DNA of 64,000 nt from Wuchereria bancrofti. Taxonomy: Eukaryota; Nematoda; Chromadorea; Rhabditida; Onchocercidae. This document shows, in pieces, positions 1 to 18,290 of this stretch. The DNA lies in NCBI GenBank assembly GCA_005281725.1, contig SSBO01000009.1, positions 5,464,363 to 5,528,362 on the forward strand, written 5' to 3'. Position numbers and translations under genes: made by a program. Within the stretch, counting starts at the first letter, position 1. Each line of letters opens with the position of its first letter. The notes beneath the pieces were generated by a model. That model did not search any database and was not told the DNA's origin. It saw only the letters and a list, made by a program, of their open reading frames with translations.

Positions 1-984
1 TATGTTGTATATGTTAATGACTTTCAAAAATTATCATTAAAAATTCTTTGATCCAGAATTATCATAAGAGAATCAATAATTGTTTTAAATCTTTGAAACA
101 AATTGTGTTTGTCGACACTTTCGTATTTGAAAGTTGAAAATGATCTTGTCCGCCCTCTTTGCTATAATGGTTGAATACGAATAATTTGTTGAAACATCCA
201 AAATGTTCGCTTTCCGAACCTTTTCTATTACTACTTCTACTTATCAATTCCATTGGCTTAATATCGATTATATTTATCAAAGAAGTCGCTGAATGAATTT
301 CAGTATTTCGGTATTAGGATAAATGTTTGGAACATAAATAAAATTTCGCAGAACAAAATTAAACACACTTTTCATATGTTATCAATTTGAAACTCTTTAA
401 GCGCAAATATTTTGTACATTTCATACTATTGCTAGTATATATTTGTGAGCTATACAAAAATGAGAAGAATTTATGGTTGTATGCAATTTTTTAGAAATAA
501 GATAGTCAGAACGTAATGATATCGTTCACAATCGTTTTTTAGTGTTACAAATTCAGAAAAGCAATTTGATAAATGATTGTAATGACAAGGAACTAAATGA
601 TTGTATCTGCGTGGTATTGAAAGTGACACTTACTCTTTGATTTAATTTGCTTTTTTATCTCTTCAGTGAAAAAGCGAACAGAACCTTCAAAATCAAGCAG
701 CCATTACTTTGATACTTTTGTTTCTTAGAAACTACAAAATTTTGGAGATCATGTGAAGCATTTCTGTTTCATATGCAAATAAAATAACATTGTGTTCGTC
801 TCATTGTAATGTTCGTTTCGTTGGAAATTTGCATAAAGTTTGAGTAAGAAATCCTATATTCCCTATGACAAATATTATATTTTTTTTAGAATTACTTTCC
901 TACTTCATTCAGTATTTGAATCAATCAGCTTCCATGCCATGCTATTGTACCAATTTCGCGAAGGATTCCAGAACGATTAGTTGT

Positions 985-1266
985 TCATATTGAAACATTC
1001 AATTTACGGATCAAAATATTTGAAATCAGTACAAAATTACGAATCTGTTGGTGGCAATATTCCAGAATTCTACAAAGAAGTTTCCAGCATTTCGACAACA
1101 TATTTCTGTTTTCATTTATATGACTATTTTTTCCTTGAAACTTTGCTTCTCTACCTTCACTCAGTTTGCTCATTTGAATCCATCCAGTAAATATTTTCAT
1201 GAACAATTTTTCGCAAAAGGCGTCAATAAAATTCGGCCCTTCCAGTTGTGAAAGAGACAAATTCAT
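985..1266 (-). CDS. hypothetical protein, possible small gene at the left edge
   Basis: An ATG-initiated ORF of 93 codons (ATG at 1266-1264), not recognised as any family. It is helical and basic with six cysteines, begins MNLSLSQLEGPNF, and has no obvious signal peptide. A TATATAAA-like string on the minus strand (1311-1318) lies about 45 bases upstream. A second stretch, 62-293, is open on the same strand behind a good acceptor (ATTCATTCAG). Its entry phase (1) matches possible donors near the end of the first ORF (for example C|GTAAAT). The two may therefore be exons of one gene ending at 62. The amino-acid mix looks protein-like, but in AT-rich DNA an ORF of this size can arise by chance, and no homology supports it. 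Confidence 0.35.
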   Translation of the reverse strand: MNLSLSQLEGPNFIDAFCEKLFMKIFTGWIQMSKLSEGREAKFQGKNSHINENRNMLSKCWKLLCRILEYCHQQIRNFVLISNILIRKLNVSI

Positions 1267-2192
1267 TTGCCTTTAAATGCTCTCATAAATTTCCTCCTCT
1301 TTCATCGCATTTATATATCGATCGAAGTACAAGTTTGCTTGCAATAATTGCCTTTTAATTATTTTTTTTAAATTATTGGTTATAGTTTAAAATGCTCTTG
1401 ATAAAACAAAACAATAATAAATTTTAGAAAGAAACTGAAACTGAATGTATTTTGGGGGAAGTAAAAAATATATCCCTGAAAGGCTCTATCCAAACAAGTA
1501 TGAATAAATTTGTAACAATATTTCGTAGATCTTTTTTGTTGCGTAGACTTATTTTGTCGATTTATTGTATTAAAAAGTCGAGTTTTTTTGTCTCCTTTAA
1601 AATCTCAGATTATCATCAAGTTAATTGTCACTAAGTGATGACACTTATTACTTCTTATAAGACTTTCATAAACTGGAGGATATGGAATTGCATCACTGGA
1701 ATAATGTTATCTGAGAATGAAGTAAGTGATGAGTGTGAAATATTGAACAGTGCAAAACAAACAATTTTTTTTTTAGAAAGCTCAACTTACATGAGATTGG
1801 CTAAGTAATGAGTGATATGAATGAGTGATAAATGATAACTGAAATTTAAGATTTTGATATAGGATGCCATAGTAATTTAAATGAATTAATAATAAAAACA
1901 GAGAAAATGTCATTTGCTATGAAGAAATAGTCGACCTCCTCATCTATTCATTCTCCCATAACATTTTCTCCATCACCATAGTAAGTAGAATAAATGTTTG
2001 TTTAGCCGATTAGCCAGGAATCAAACCATTTCATTCAATTCAATTAATCAGACTGGTTAGAATTTCATAATTATTGTTGTGAAGAGCAAAACTCGAATAT
2101 TAATTAAATAACTGGAACTAATTTATGATAGTAACAACGCTGATATCTTACAACTGATGCTTAGTGTTATCAGTAGCTATCTTCAAGTACTA

Positions 2193-5100
2193 TCACACCG
2201 CTTCCTTGTTGTCCACTTTTTCCAGTCCTTTTTGTATTGCAGGAGATAAGCCTTCGAAGACAGTTTTCAGATCAGCACTAAAGCGAAGCTTCTCAACAAG
2301 TCTCATCGTTAAACCTAATGCCTTGCACCCATAGATTGACGTTATCATTGCTATCATTAACTGTAATTATCCATGCAATAAATTCAAATTTCATTAGGTT
2401 AAATGAGACTTCATTGATTGAGGTTTAATTCAAATATTCCCAAAATCCCGAAATCAAAAGAAGCCAAATTAAATATAATCCATTGCAATATTACTTTTTT
2501 TGGATTCTAAACTGCTTTCACTCTTCGATTTTCCTTTGTATGTAGAGATCAAACTGACCTCGGCAAAACAAGTGAAACTTAATAAATAGTCGATAGCCAA
2601 TGATTCATGCATGTCAAATAGCCATTCCCGATTCAATCTAGGAAATGCATTTGCCATAACCGGGAGCGTACCTAGGAATTAGTAAAATAATTTATTTTCC
2701 GTGAAATTTGTTAAATGCCAAATTTTTATTTCAAAACCATTATTTACTCTGGTAATGAGAGTAAGGTGAGAAATTAGATTACCCAATATAAAAGGTACAA
2801 GCGAGAGAATACAATTCAGCACAGATAAGATGAATGTTGCTGCTGCTGCGCTATAAGACCTGAAATTGTATCACTATTCTAGTTTTTATTTGTTTCAAGG
2901 ATAAAAAATTGAAAAATATTAATTTAATCAAATTGATAATCAAGTACTACTAATTTTTAAAATTCTAATTTAATTTATACTCACGATAAAGACTGAATTA
3001 TGCCAATGAATTATTTTTTGTAAAAGTGACTCACAAAAAATTGAATCTTTCACTGAAATAAGGTAATTCTAAGCAATTTAAGTTTCAAATAAAACATAAA
3101 GACAAAGAAAGACCTTTGACTGCTAGCGCAAATTCCGGTAACACCAGCTGAGAAAACGAGTGCAGCAAGAACAAGTTCGATACCTAGTGCCCATTTTGAA
3201 TTCCAGATTATCCGCAAAACTCCACAACCAAAGATCACTAATGAACAAAGAACCTGTGAAATACATTTATCATGCGGAAAAAGGCTTTTCTTTTTAGTCT
3301 TTAACATTATCTAACAGAAAAACTGTTCCATCGTGCTCAGACGAAGGATAAGACATCTCAGTAACGATTTGTGATTGCTTTGATAGTTAGATAGAAATAA
3401 ACAGATTTACCATCACATTTTAACATTTTTGCCAAGAATGAACCTGAAGGACAGAAAGCACGGAAAGCGCATCGAAGTGGACTATTTCTTTCGCAGGCTT
3501 TAAAATATCTTCGTCAGATATTTGCGGAATAACATTGGATTCGGCAGGCCCATATAAAGACTGTCGCCTGGTGAGATAATCACTGGACATTCCTGGAGCT
3601 CCAATAAGCATCGAAGACGCCGGTCGACTATTTGGTAATATAACCTGAAGTTGATCAGAATTCAAGAATTTATTAAATTTCGTTTAATTTAAAAGCGATA
3701 CATTGGTAAGGAAACGGGTGACAGTTATACTATAACTATTACAGTAAATTTTTATGCATTCCTGAAAGGAAACAAAACTTATTTGTTGTTCACTTCCGAT
3801 TGGAAGTGGGAATTGAAATGTCTTGACTTTGCAAAACCTCTTTAAACCTTCAAAAAGCTTAAATCTTTCCGAACTCTCATCTCATTCTCATTCAATGTCA
3901 CACTTGTTGTTCTTTCATACTAAAAAAATTTAAGCAGATTAATAGAAGGTTTCAAAGATGATATAGTCATAATTTCCAAAATCAAGTAGATTGTCTGGAT
4001 CGAAAAATTTTTTTAATGTTTATAAAGCAAACATTTTAGAAAAATAAAAAAATAACTCACAGCTTTAACTTCCAACTAAGGACCTTCAGCAGAAGTTGCA
4101 AATAAAAAAATGATTGACAATATTAGCAAAATAAAATTACTATAATTAGCAAATATTTCATTTCTAATTTAATTTTAATTTTTTTTAGTTCTGAATTTTA
4201 ATAAATTTTGAATGAAAAGAGATGCAACAGATAGATATGAAGTGATCAACGACATCGCAAGTATCGGTAAGATAATTTTAATTTAACAAGGAAATAAAAA
4301 TAGAACCTTGATACCACCAAAAAGCTTAATGTCCTGAAATATCTTAAGTTAACCAATCAATCGGTGCTTTTGCAGACTTTAAATCTCATTTCAGATCGTG
4401 GAGCATTTTTCAATTTCGATGTTTTTGTGCTGAGAAAATAATTGGTGAGGTTGTGGCACAACCTAGTGAAAAAAAGAAAAAAACAGTAATTCTTAGATAT
4501 GGAAAGAAGGACAAAAAAATAGGTCCTGAACTTTGAATAGGTACTTTTGCTACAAAAAAAAAAAATACTAAAAATGGTCCAGACCTGTTTGCTCATTGGA
4601 TTAGGACTAAGTGATGGTTGAACTTGTGTATTGTAGGGGCCATATAGCTGATTGATTTGTTTAGCCATGTGACTAATTTCATTGCCATAATTTGAATGTT
4701 GATCGAAATCGATTTGTTCCGGCCGAGGAAGTGTACAATAGCTCTGATATCTCGATGGTACAGTGCCAATATTATCACAAAAAGCAATGGTACCTAAACA
4801 AGTAATAATCAGAATATAGCAATATCCTAATCAGAACTCAACAGTTATTAAAACAATCTAATATTTCAGGACATTAATATACCCCTTTCTGATTTCTGAT
4901 CCAAATATAAGTCAGATTTGATTGTACATCGATCTTCTAGAAAAACATGCACTTAAATTTCTAAGTTTTTTGGCTCTTTTTTGCATATTATAGCTGCATA
5001 AGTCACTTAACAAATTCAATTATTGTTCCACATATAATTTAATATATATCTATACACCACGAGAAGAAGGAAAACAACAATTAAATGGATCAAAATAATT

Positions 5101-7720
5101 TCAGTCAGTTAAGAATTTATTCTCTGTATTTTTTTACAGAATAAGAAATAATAAAAAGTAACATTAATAACAGTGAAGAGCTGAGCGGAATTGTAAATTA
5201 TTTCATCATTTTATACCTATTCCTAAGTCGCTGTTTGCTCTTGAAGGTGGTCGAGATAAGACAGGCATATTCATCGCACTAGCTGGACGATATGATCCCG
5301 GTGGTGGTGGGATTATTCCGGATTGTGACCCACTCCAAATCCCTTTCGGTTCCGGACGTGGTATTGCACTGATACCTGCAAGTTGATAAATCACCTTTGC
5401 AGATTATTCACCTTCTATAAAAAACTTTCTAACTAGCAGCTCTATCATGGTAACTATGTTTATCATAGTATCATAGTATCAATATCATTTATGGTGTTTA
5501 TCATAGTAACTGTTGTAAAATATTGAACATTCTACGTCCGACATCACTATATAATTACCTTTGTATGAATTTATAATTATGTTTTAGTACAGTATTTGCA
5601 GATATCTTTAAATTATTAATCACAGACAATTGAATTTATGTCCTTCCGTTGCAATGATAAATCGTCTGATAGTATATGATTTACCACTGATAGTTTAAAA
5701 AATTGAAAAAAAAACTAAATGAAGTGTAGAAATTTAAAAGGTTTTGATATGAGAATTGAGTTTGATGAGTTCACAAAATCAGAAGGAATAGCTTACTATA
5801 TAAGCCGTTAGTGTGATGTGTTCTCATTGTCCCTTGAATACTAGACATTGTCCGTGGATGTCCTGAAAGAACTGGAATTATTGCATTGTGACTAATATTG
5901 GAAGAATAAAATTGAAATTTTTAGGATTTCAATTCCATAATTCTTAACTAGAGAAACTTCGATACATACGTTGTAAATCTGCCATTTTTAAAGTAACGAA
6001 AATTTAGAAAGGAAAGCGAAATTTTGACCTGGTTGTTGTTCAGTACCATAAATTTGCGAAAAATCCTGATTCAAACGCATGCTCAAGGTTACATCACGCA
6101 ACATATTTGCTGATGTTTTTTTACTTACTGAGCCTGATTTGAATGGCGTGTACGGAAAAGGTTGTTTCAGATCTTCACGCTAAAATATCTAAGTGAAAAC
6201 AAATGATATGAGAATAGTAATGGAACAGTATAACTTTTAAAAAATATTTTTAAAACAGTTTTCAATTATTTTTATTCAGATATCAAAAAGTATTTTGCAT
6301 ATTTTCTTATCGACTTAATTTGAAAAAAATAACGGTCGCTGAACAAGAACTCATCATCTGAAGTCTATTTGATGGGGTTTTTTTGATCTCAAACTTTTTC
6401 TTTAAATATCCACTTTCTCTTCTGTATAGTTCTGATAAAAAATTCCATCAATACTGTATCAAATGAAAAGATTCAATTTGTTTATAGTCTGACAAGCATT
6501 CAATCGAATCATCTTTATATCGAAGAAAAGTTCATTTGCGGGTCACCAGTAAAATAAAATAGTTGACATTCTTAGTCCTTATGTAACTATATGTCAACAA
6601 TTTATTTCATTTTTTTGATTTTAGCTGATCTTGTTATTATCACAACAATATTAAATGTTTGGCTAATATCATTAAGCCAAATATCTGAATGTGTTTCCCT
6701 GGGTCCACTTTGCTTACTCCACAATTTGTTCAATTACGCTCTAACTATTTCTGCATAGTCCAATGCAAGCATACTTCACGTGTAATGCTAGCATTTGAAG
6801 TTTTTCCGTAGAGAGTGAACGATTAAAAACGTACACTTTCTTGCATTTGTTTCGACCAAACCTCACTGATTCCGTGCTTTTTCTTTGGTAAAAACTGTCT
6901 GTTTACAGTTGTTTCAGGTCGTTTTGGTGTTTGTTCATCACTTTTAGCAAAACCTGTTGTCCAGAATTGATTCCTGATTCCTTTACTAGTTTTTGGCTCT
7001 TTTAGAGCTGTTTCCGGTGTTGTTGTCGGCACAGTTTTAAAACCCATTACTGCGACGCCTTCATCTGCAGAATTTAATATCTTTTTTAAGCAAAAAAAAA
7101 AACCGTGATTTTAATAAAAAAGCTGATACAAAATAGACTCTTAAAATGATATACGATTTAAAATGATAAGAATGCATCATCGCCTTTACTGTATAAAAGA
7201 ATTACTTACACAAAATGCGAAATTTTCAAAAGATTAGTTAAAAAGAATGGTCATTGATTGGCATATGTAATTGAAATCTCTGGTGATACCTGTCATATAA
7301 CCGTTCCGAGAAGTTTCAGAATAAATTATATCTTTTCCTATTCATATCTTCTACTTTTCGTTTCTACACTAGTTAAGACTTTATTTAGTTAAACAGAATA
7401 TGATCCATCTTTGCTTAATCGTTATCTCTAATTCAAAGGAAGTTTTGCCCCTTTTTAATATTTCGAATGAAAGAATTTGTCATGAATTTAAAACATTTGA
7501 TCCCAGTTATGGTGGTGTATTTTTAGAAATGAAACTGAGGAAGAAAGATGATATTTAACTACATAAAAAGCAGGAGAACAAAGTATTTTTTTGAAAAAAT
7601 TTAACAGCCATGCTGAAAATAAGAGGGATAATTTGCCATAATTACTTTTATTATATTATTGCAAATCGTATTATTACTTACTTTCCGAATTTTAAAACTG
7701 TGCTTGTGAGATGGTACCAT
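2193..7720 (-). CDS. four-transmembrane protein with long proline-rich N-terminal region
   Basis: Unrecognised membrane protein of about 518 residues. Eleven exons agree in phase: 7678-7720, 6835-7064, 6029-6179, 5797-5862, 5217-5375, 4585-4793, 3444-3644, 3114-3253, 2783-2859, 2559-2671, 2193-2360. The first ~360 residues are polar, rich in Pro, Ser, Gln and Thr (for example GIIPPPPGSYRP), and look cytoplasmic. Four hydrophobic spans follow: two in exon 3114-3253, one in 2783-2859, and one across the 2559/2360 junction. A short charged tail ends NKEAV. This resembles MS4A/CD20-like or Sanpodo-like plans (long N-tail then four spans), but that is architecture only. Start: ATG at 7720 is preferred; its exon uses donor GTAA|GTAATA, chosen for phase over a stronger GTAAGT four bases earlier. 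A phase-compatible further 5' exon (8113-8219, ATG at 8219) could extend the protein. ATG at 7047 is a fallback. Confidence 0.68.
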
Positions 7721-8219
7721 ATTTGAGCGTACATACAAACAGCTGAAATTTTTGCAACTATTATTTATACATTGATTAGAAATGAAGTTATTTCTTACTT
7801 AGCGATCGTGAAAGAAACTATATATAGAATTGATGATTACTGTGAAGATGTGTTGTTCTGTGCATAACTTAGCTTCATAACTCTACTGACATACATTCCA
7901 TTCTTTACTTTTATTTCTACCACAATCATTTCATATTTTATTTGCTCTTTTTACTCTAAACTAATGATAATGTTGAGAAGGCCATACGAAATGATTCCTT
8001 CAATAATTTAGGTCATTTAGCAGAAGAAATGCAGAAATGAATGTATACTGGTAGGCATATTAAGATAATACGATGTTTTCTCCTTGGAGAGACGACATTT
8101 TTTTGAAACCACCTTGAAATTCCAACACAGAAATGTGTGTAAATCAGTGGTAGGAGTGAAGGAGGAGGTGAGCGAAGATGTGTTGCAGCAGTTAGGGGCA
8201 GAAAGTTGCAGGAGCGCAT

Positions 8220-10216
8220 TCATACAGTTGTCAGACTGGAATGCGCATATGACGTCCGGATAAATCTATCAGGTAATTCAACATTTCAGAATTATGTCGA
8301 TGAGTACTACTCGAGGAGTAAACGTAACACGGAAGGAATTTGAACTAGAATTGAATAATGTTAATGTCTACGTATCAAATGCTCAGATACTGAATCGCAA
8401 CTGTCTCTAACTTACTCGATGCTCTAAAAATTGCAGTCTAGCATATAACTGACAGTTTGAAAATTAAGTCATCCAAATTTCAGAATAAACTAATATGTAA
8501 CGCCCGAGAGTTTTATCGTGAGAAAAGGGTGACGTTTTTATACTCTGAGACAAAAATCAGTCAGGTTCTATGATCAGTTAATCAGGGGAAAATTTGCTTC
8601 ATTTGCTACTAAAATTGGTATTTAAATTTTATTAAAGAGATTATAAATGAAATTACAAAGCGAAAGGAGTGCAATAATGGAAAACAACCGAATATCTGGT
8701 CATAAAGATAATATTGGGTTATCAGGACGTACCGTTGAGATTTTGCGAACTGTTTCTAAAATTCAATCTCAAACAATCCACGATGCATTTTTATTACTCT
8801 CCTTCTTAACATCAATTTATTTTCCTTAAGAGTTAACTAATTTACATAATTTCATGTGATCATTTGCTATTTTATTGCTGAAAATAGCGCATCATTCAGA
8901 AAATCCATTTTAATCAATCTAATATTGGTTTATAAGTTTAATTTATAAATCTTTTATCAATATATATATATCAATATATTTTATCATTGTTCCATTTGGT
9001 TGATACATTTTGAAAAGAAACAAACATTTAACTAATGAAAAGGAATTTCTACAGATAAGTATCTGCTTTGCTTTATTAAAAGCAGCTATGCTTTAACTTC
9101 TCCATTAATTCAGTCGATGATTGATGAAAATTTCATATGAGATTTGCAGTAATGAACCAGAAGTACTTCTGAATTCTGGATTGATAGTAAAATAAGGATG
9201 TTTATTACAAGTAATAAAAAATCCATCGCATAGAAAACGAAATGTGAATAAAGAAATTGCAAAATAATTTGATGAAAAAAATCAGATGTACTTAACAATA
9301 AGCTGACTGGAAAAGTTTTGTTCTTCAAAGTGTTCCTGTCCATGGAAACAATTAAGAGTGAAGGATATTACGTTTTAGTAAGAAGTACTTCTAATAAATA
9401 AATAAAAGGTGTATTGATGAAAAGAAGTGATATACGCCTAAAATAATGAAATATTATTCAAAATTAGCATCGTTTATTGCATATGCATGCTGAAGAATGG
9501 CAATACAAAAAATCATTAGTAATTAATTAGTTTGGATTTTATGCGATGTCTTTATCACAACATTAAGAAGTCAATGAAAGATATCCTTTATTCTTTCTGT
9601 AGATATCCAACAACACAATGTATTACTAACGCTAATTCAGAATAAAAAGTACATCCAGATGGAAATAGATTTAGTCATGTTTAAAAAATTCGAATTTTAT
9701 TCAAATTCGTTGAATACCGCGTAATGTTGATTAGATGATTAATGATTTTGTGGAGTGATGGATAAATTTTGTTTTTTGAAGAAGTGAAAGGCAAAATATA
9801 GTACTTGAAGGATAAATCTTTTATCAATAACTTTTTCGAGGTAATTATTTTCTTCTTCAAACTTAATTTAAAAAATGGCATCATTTTACAGTGAATAAGA
9901 AATTCGTCCTTTTATAACTGAAAATCCGTGATATCATGGATTCAAATAAATGTAAAAGAAGTGTGTGTGTGTGTGTGTGTGAGAAAGAGAGAGAGAGAGG
10001 GAGAGAATTATAAGCAAGCAAACCATTTTTGTTTTAATGATAAGAAATGAATTGAAATCCAATCTGTGTATCAGACAATACAGCAGAATAACATATTCTG
10101 TGCATTTGTAAAAGAGCACACAACGAGATCGTTTTGACCTGAATTTTGCGTTAATAGATGAAAAAGAGAGCGTTTTGCAGAGACGAAGTTTGAGTTCATC
10201 TTAATTCGTCAATTAG
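8220..10216. other. noncoding interval with GT/GA microsatellite
   Basis: No gene recognised. It holds a 60-codon ATG ORF at 8647-8829 (plus) without supporting signals, AT-rich sequence, and a (GT)10 tract at 9961-9980 followed by a GA-rich tract to about 10006. Confidence 0.5.
9961..10006. repeat. (GT)n(GA)n microsatellite
   Basis: Ten GT units run directly into a purine (GA-rich) tract. Confidence 0.95.
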
Positions 10217-11847
10217 CGATAATAGTGACAATGATAATAATGACAACGAGAACGATGAAGATGATAAAGACAATGATGACCTCGAAGGAATTAACGCACT
10301 TTTTCATCACATCAAGGACCTTACAAACAGAACACAGCAAAACTATCAACTTTGTCTGCAAATGGAATTGTATACATTGTTCTTTGTATAGAGAGATGTT
10401 CAGTAAATAAGCTCTCACTAAATTTCAGTATTTTCCTTATTTTTATGATACATTAACTTCAGACCGAATTGAGTATTTCATGTTAATTATCTTAATAAAA
10501 CTCTGATAAACAGAGTGTGAAGAAACTTCTTGCTGATTTAGATTGAATATTGCAAACTACTGCACTTCAGAAATAGATGCCATAACTACACACTTGACAA
10601 TATTTCTAAGACTAGTGATTATCAATATGTGGTTGAAATGCATGGCCTGGATGATATTGTTTTAATCTGCATCCGTTACCATGCTGATACAACATTTCAT
10701 GATAGCGACTTGATAATCCAGTACTAATATTCTATAGTTGTAGTTTTTCCATAATTGCAAATTTTGGAGTTATAACTAACTTCTTAGCGAATGTTACATA
10801 AGGGTTCTCATTTATTTTAAGTATGGAAATAGATGTACTGATAAAAATTTGCTTCGTTACCTTTCGGTTTTTGCTTATTAAAACCTTAAAGCGCAATGTT
10901 TATTTTTTGAAAAGGGTAAAAAGGTTTATGAAAAATCAAACAAATGTTACAGCTACAATAAGGCCATCGATTAAATTCCATAAGTAGAAGAAAGAATATT
11001 TGAAAATTTTATTCACAAGTAATGCGTCTTTTTTTTAACTAAAATACACACACAAGCATGTAAAACTCGTTTTAAATAAACAGCAGAGGCCTGAGCCAAC
11101 CGAAACTATTAATTAACTTGACATAGATGTGTCATTACCTTTGTACTTCCAACTAACGTTTTCCTTGATTACTATTTCAGATAGCAACATTAGAATTTAG
11201 GAAAAATTAGTGAAATGGTTCGTTTCGATCATATCCTATCATGATTAGGTGACAAGATCATATTATCATGATAGAAAAGATTAGTGAAACAATGTCTATT
11301 AAACAGTAATGAAACTGAAAATTTCGTAAGCGTTAAAATTATATTTTTAAAGCTATGTAATTTTTCCTGTTTGCTCAAAGATGCATAAAAAAAATCTGTT
11401 TTATAATCAAATATTTGTTTTTGTATTCAAGTTTTTGTATTTTAGTATTCAAGCTGATAAGCTGCTGCAGAACAGCAAGAAAGTAAGTGATCAAAACACA
11501 AAAAATTAAAATTTAAATTTGGAGAAATATTTCTAAAGAATTTCAAATTCGGATAGTTATTCCGAAATTTGTGTCGTCGAGTAAGTTACATATTTATTTA
11601 TCGTCAAATAAAGTCATATAATTTATTTACTTCACAACAAGCATTTGGCAGTATCTTATGATTTCTCACTGCAATCATGCATATTTTAAACAGAAGAAAA
11701 GGAGTAGCTGATTTAATTAGTTCGTTTATTCACAGAAAAATTCGAGAATTTTCGAAACATCACTCGACTGGTAAACTGATGACGGAAGAAACAACTCAAT
11801 TTTCTCGACAATTCCAGCAAGTTCGTCTTTTCGGAGAATTTTTATGA
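10217..11847 (+). CDS. probable acidic coiled-coil protein, exon structure incomplete
   Basis: Coding-like stretches with splice signals suggest a plus-strand gene whose start was not found. Exon a, 10217-10369, follows AATTAG and ends at TT|GTATAC. It encodes an Asp/Asn-rich acidic run (motif NDENEDD-like) and then a helical stretch with INALFHHIKDLTNRTQQ. Exon b, 11446-11482 (37 nt), has a strong GTAAGT donor; one frame gives IQADKLLQNSKK. A further candidate near 11537-11580 also ends at GTAAGT. A last exon, 11736-11847, follows TTCACAG and reads KIREFSKHHSTGKLMTEE to a stop. Not all candidate exons fit one phase chain, so more than one isoform or some false exons are likely. The acidic-plus-helical layout faintly recalls bublin coiled-coil (BBLN/UPF0184) proteins. 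That is a weak guess. Confidence 0.35.
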
Positions 11848-12148
11848 ATTACTAGATAATGTAAGAAATCAATATCATAACAAAATGATTATGATTAATT
11901 TTTCTGTAAATTATTTTTCAAAAGATCTGTTTTTATTAACTAAAGCCGATGTGAGACTTAAAAGTATGTGAGCAAAAATTTGCGATTTCAACCGTACGAC
12001 ATCAAAGAGAAAACATTTTATGGGAAGCGATGAACTTCCTTTGACTTTGACGTAAAATGGCTCATCAAATCAATTTCCACCTTATATCATCACAAACAGT
12101 CATGGAGCAATGAAGAGAAATAAACTTCTGTCGTAATGAGGAAGAAGT

Positions 12149-18290
<6,142 letters not shown>

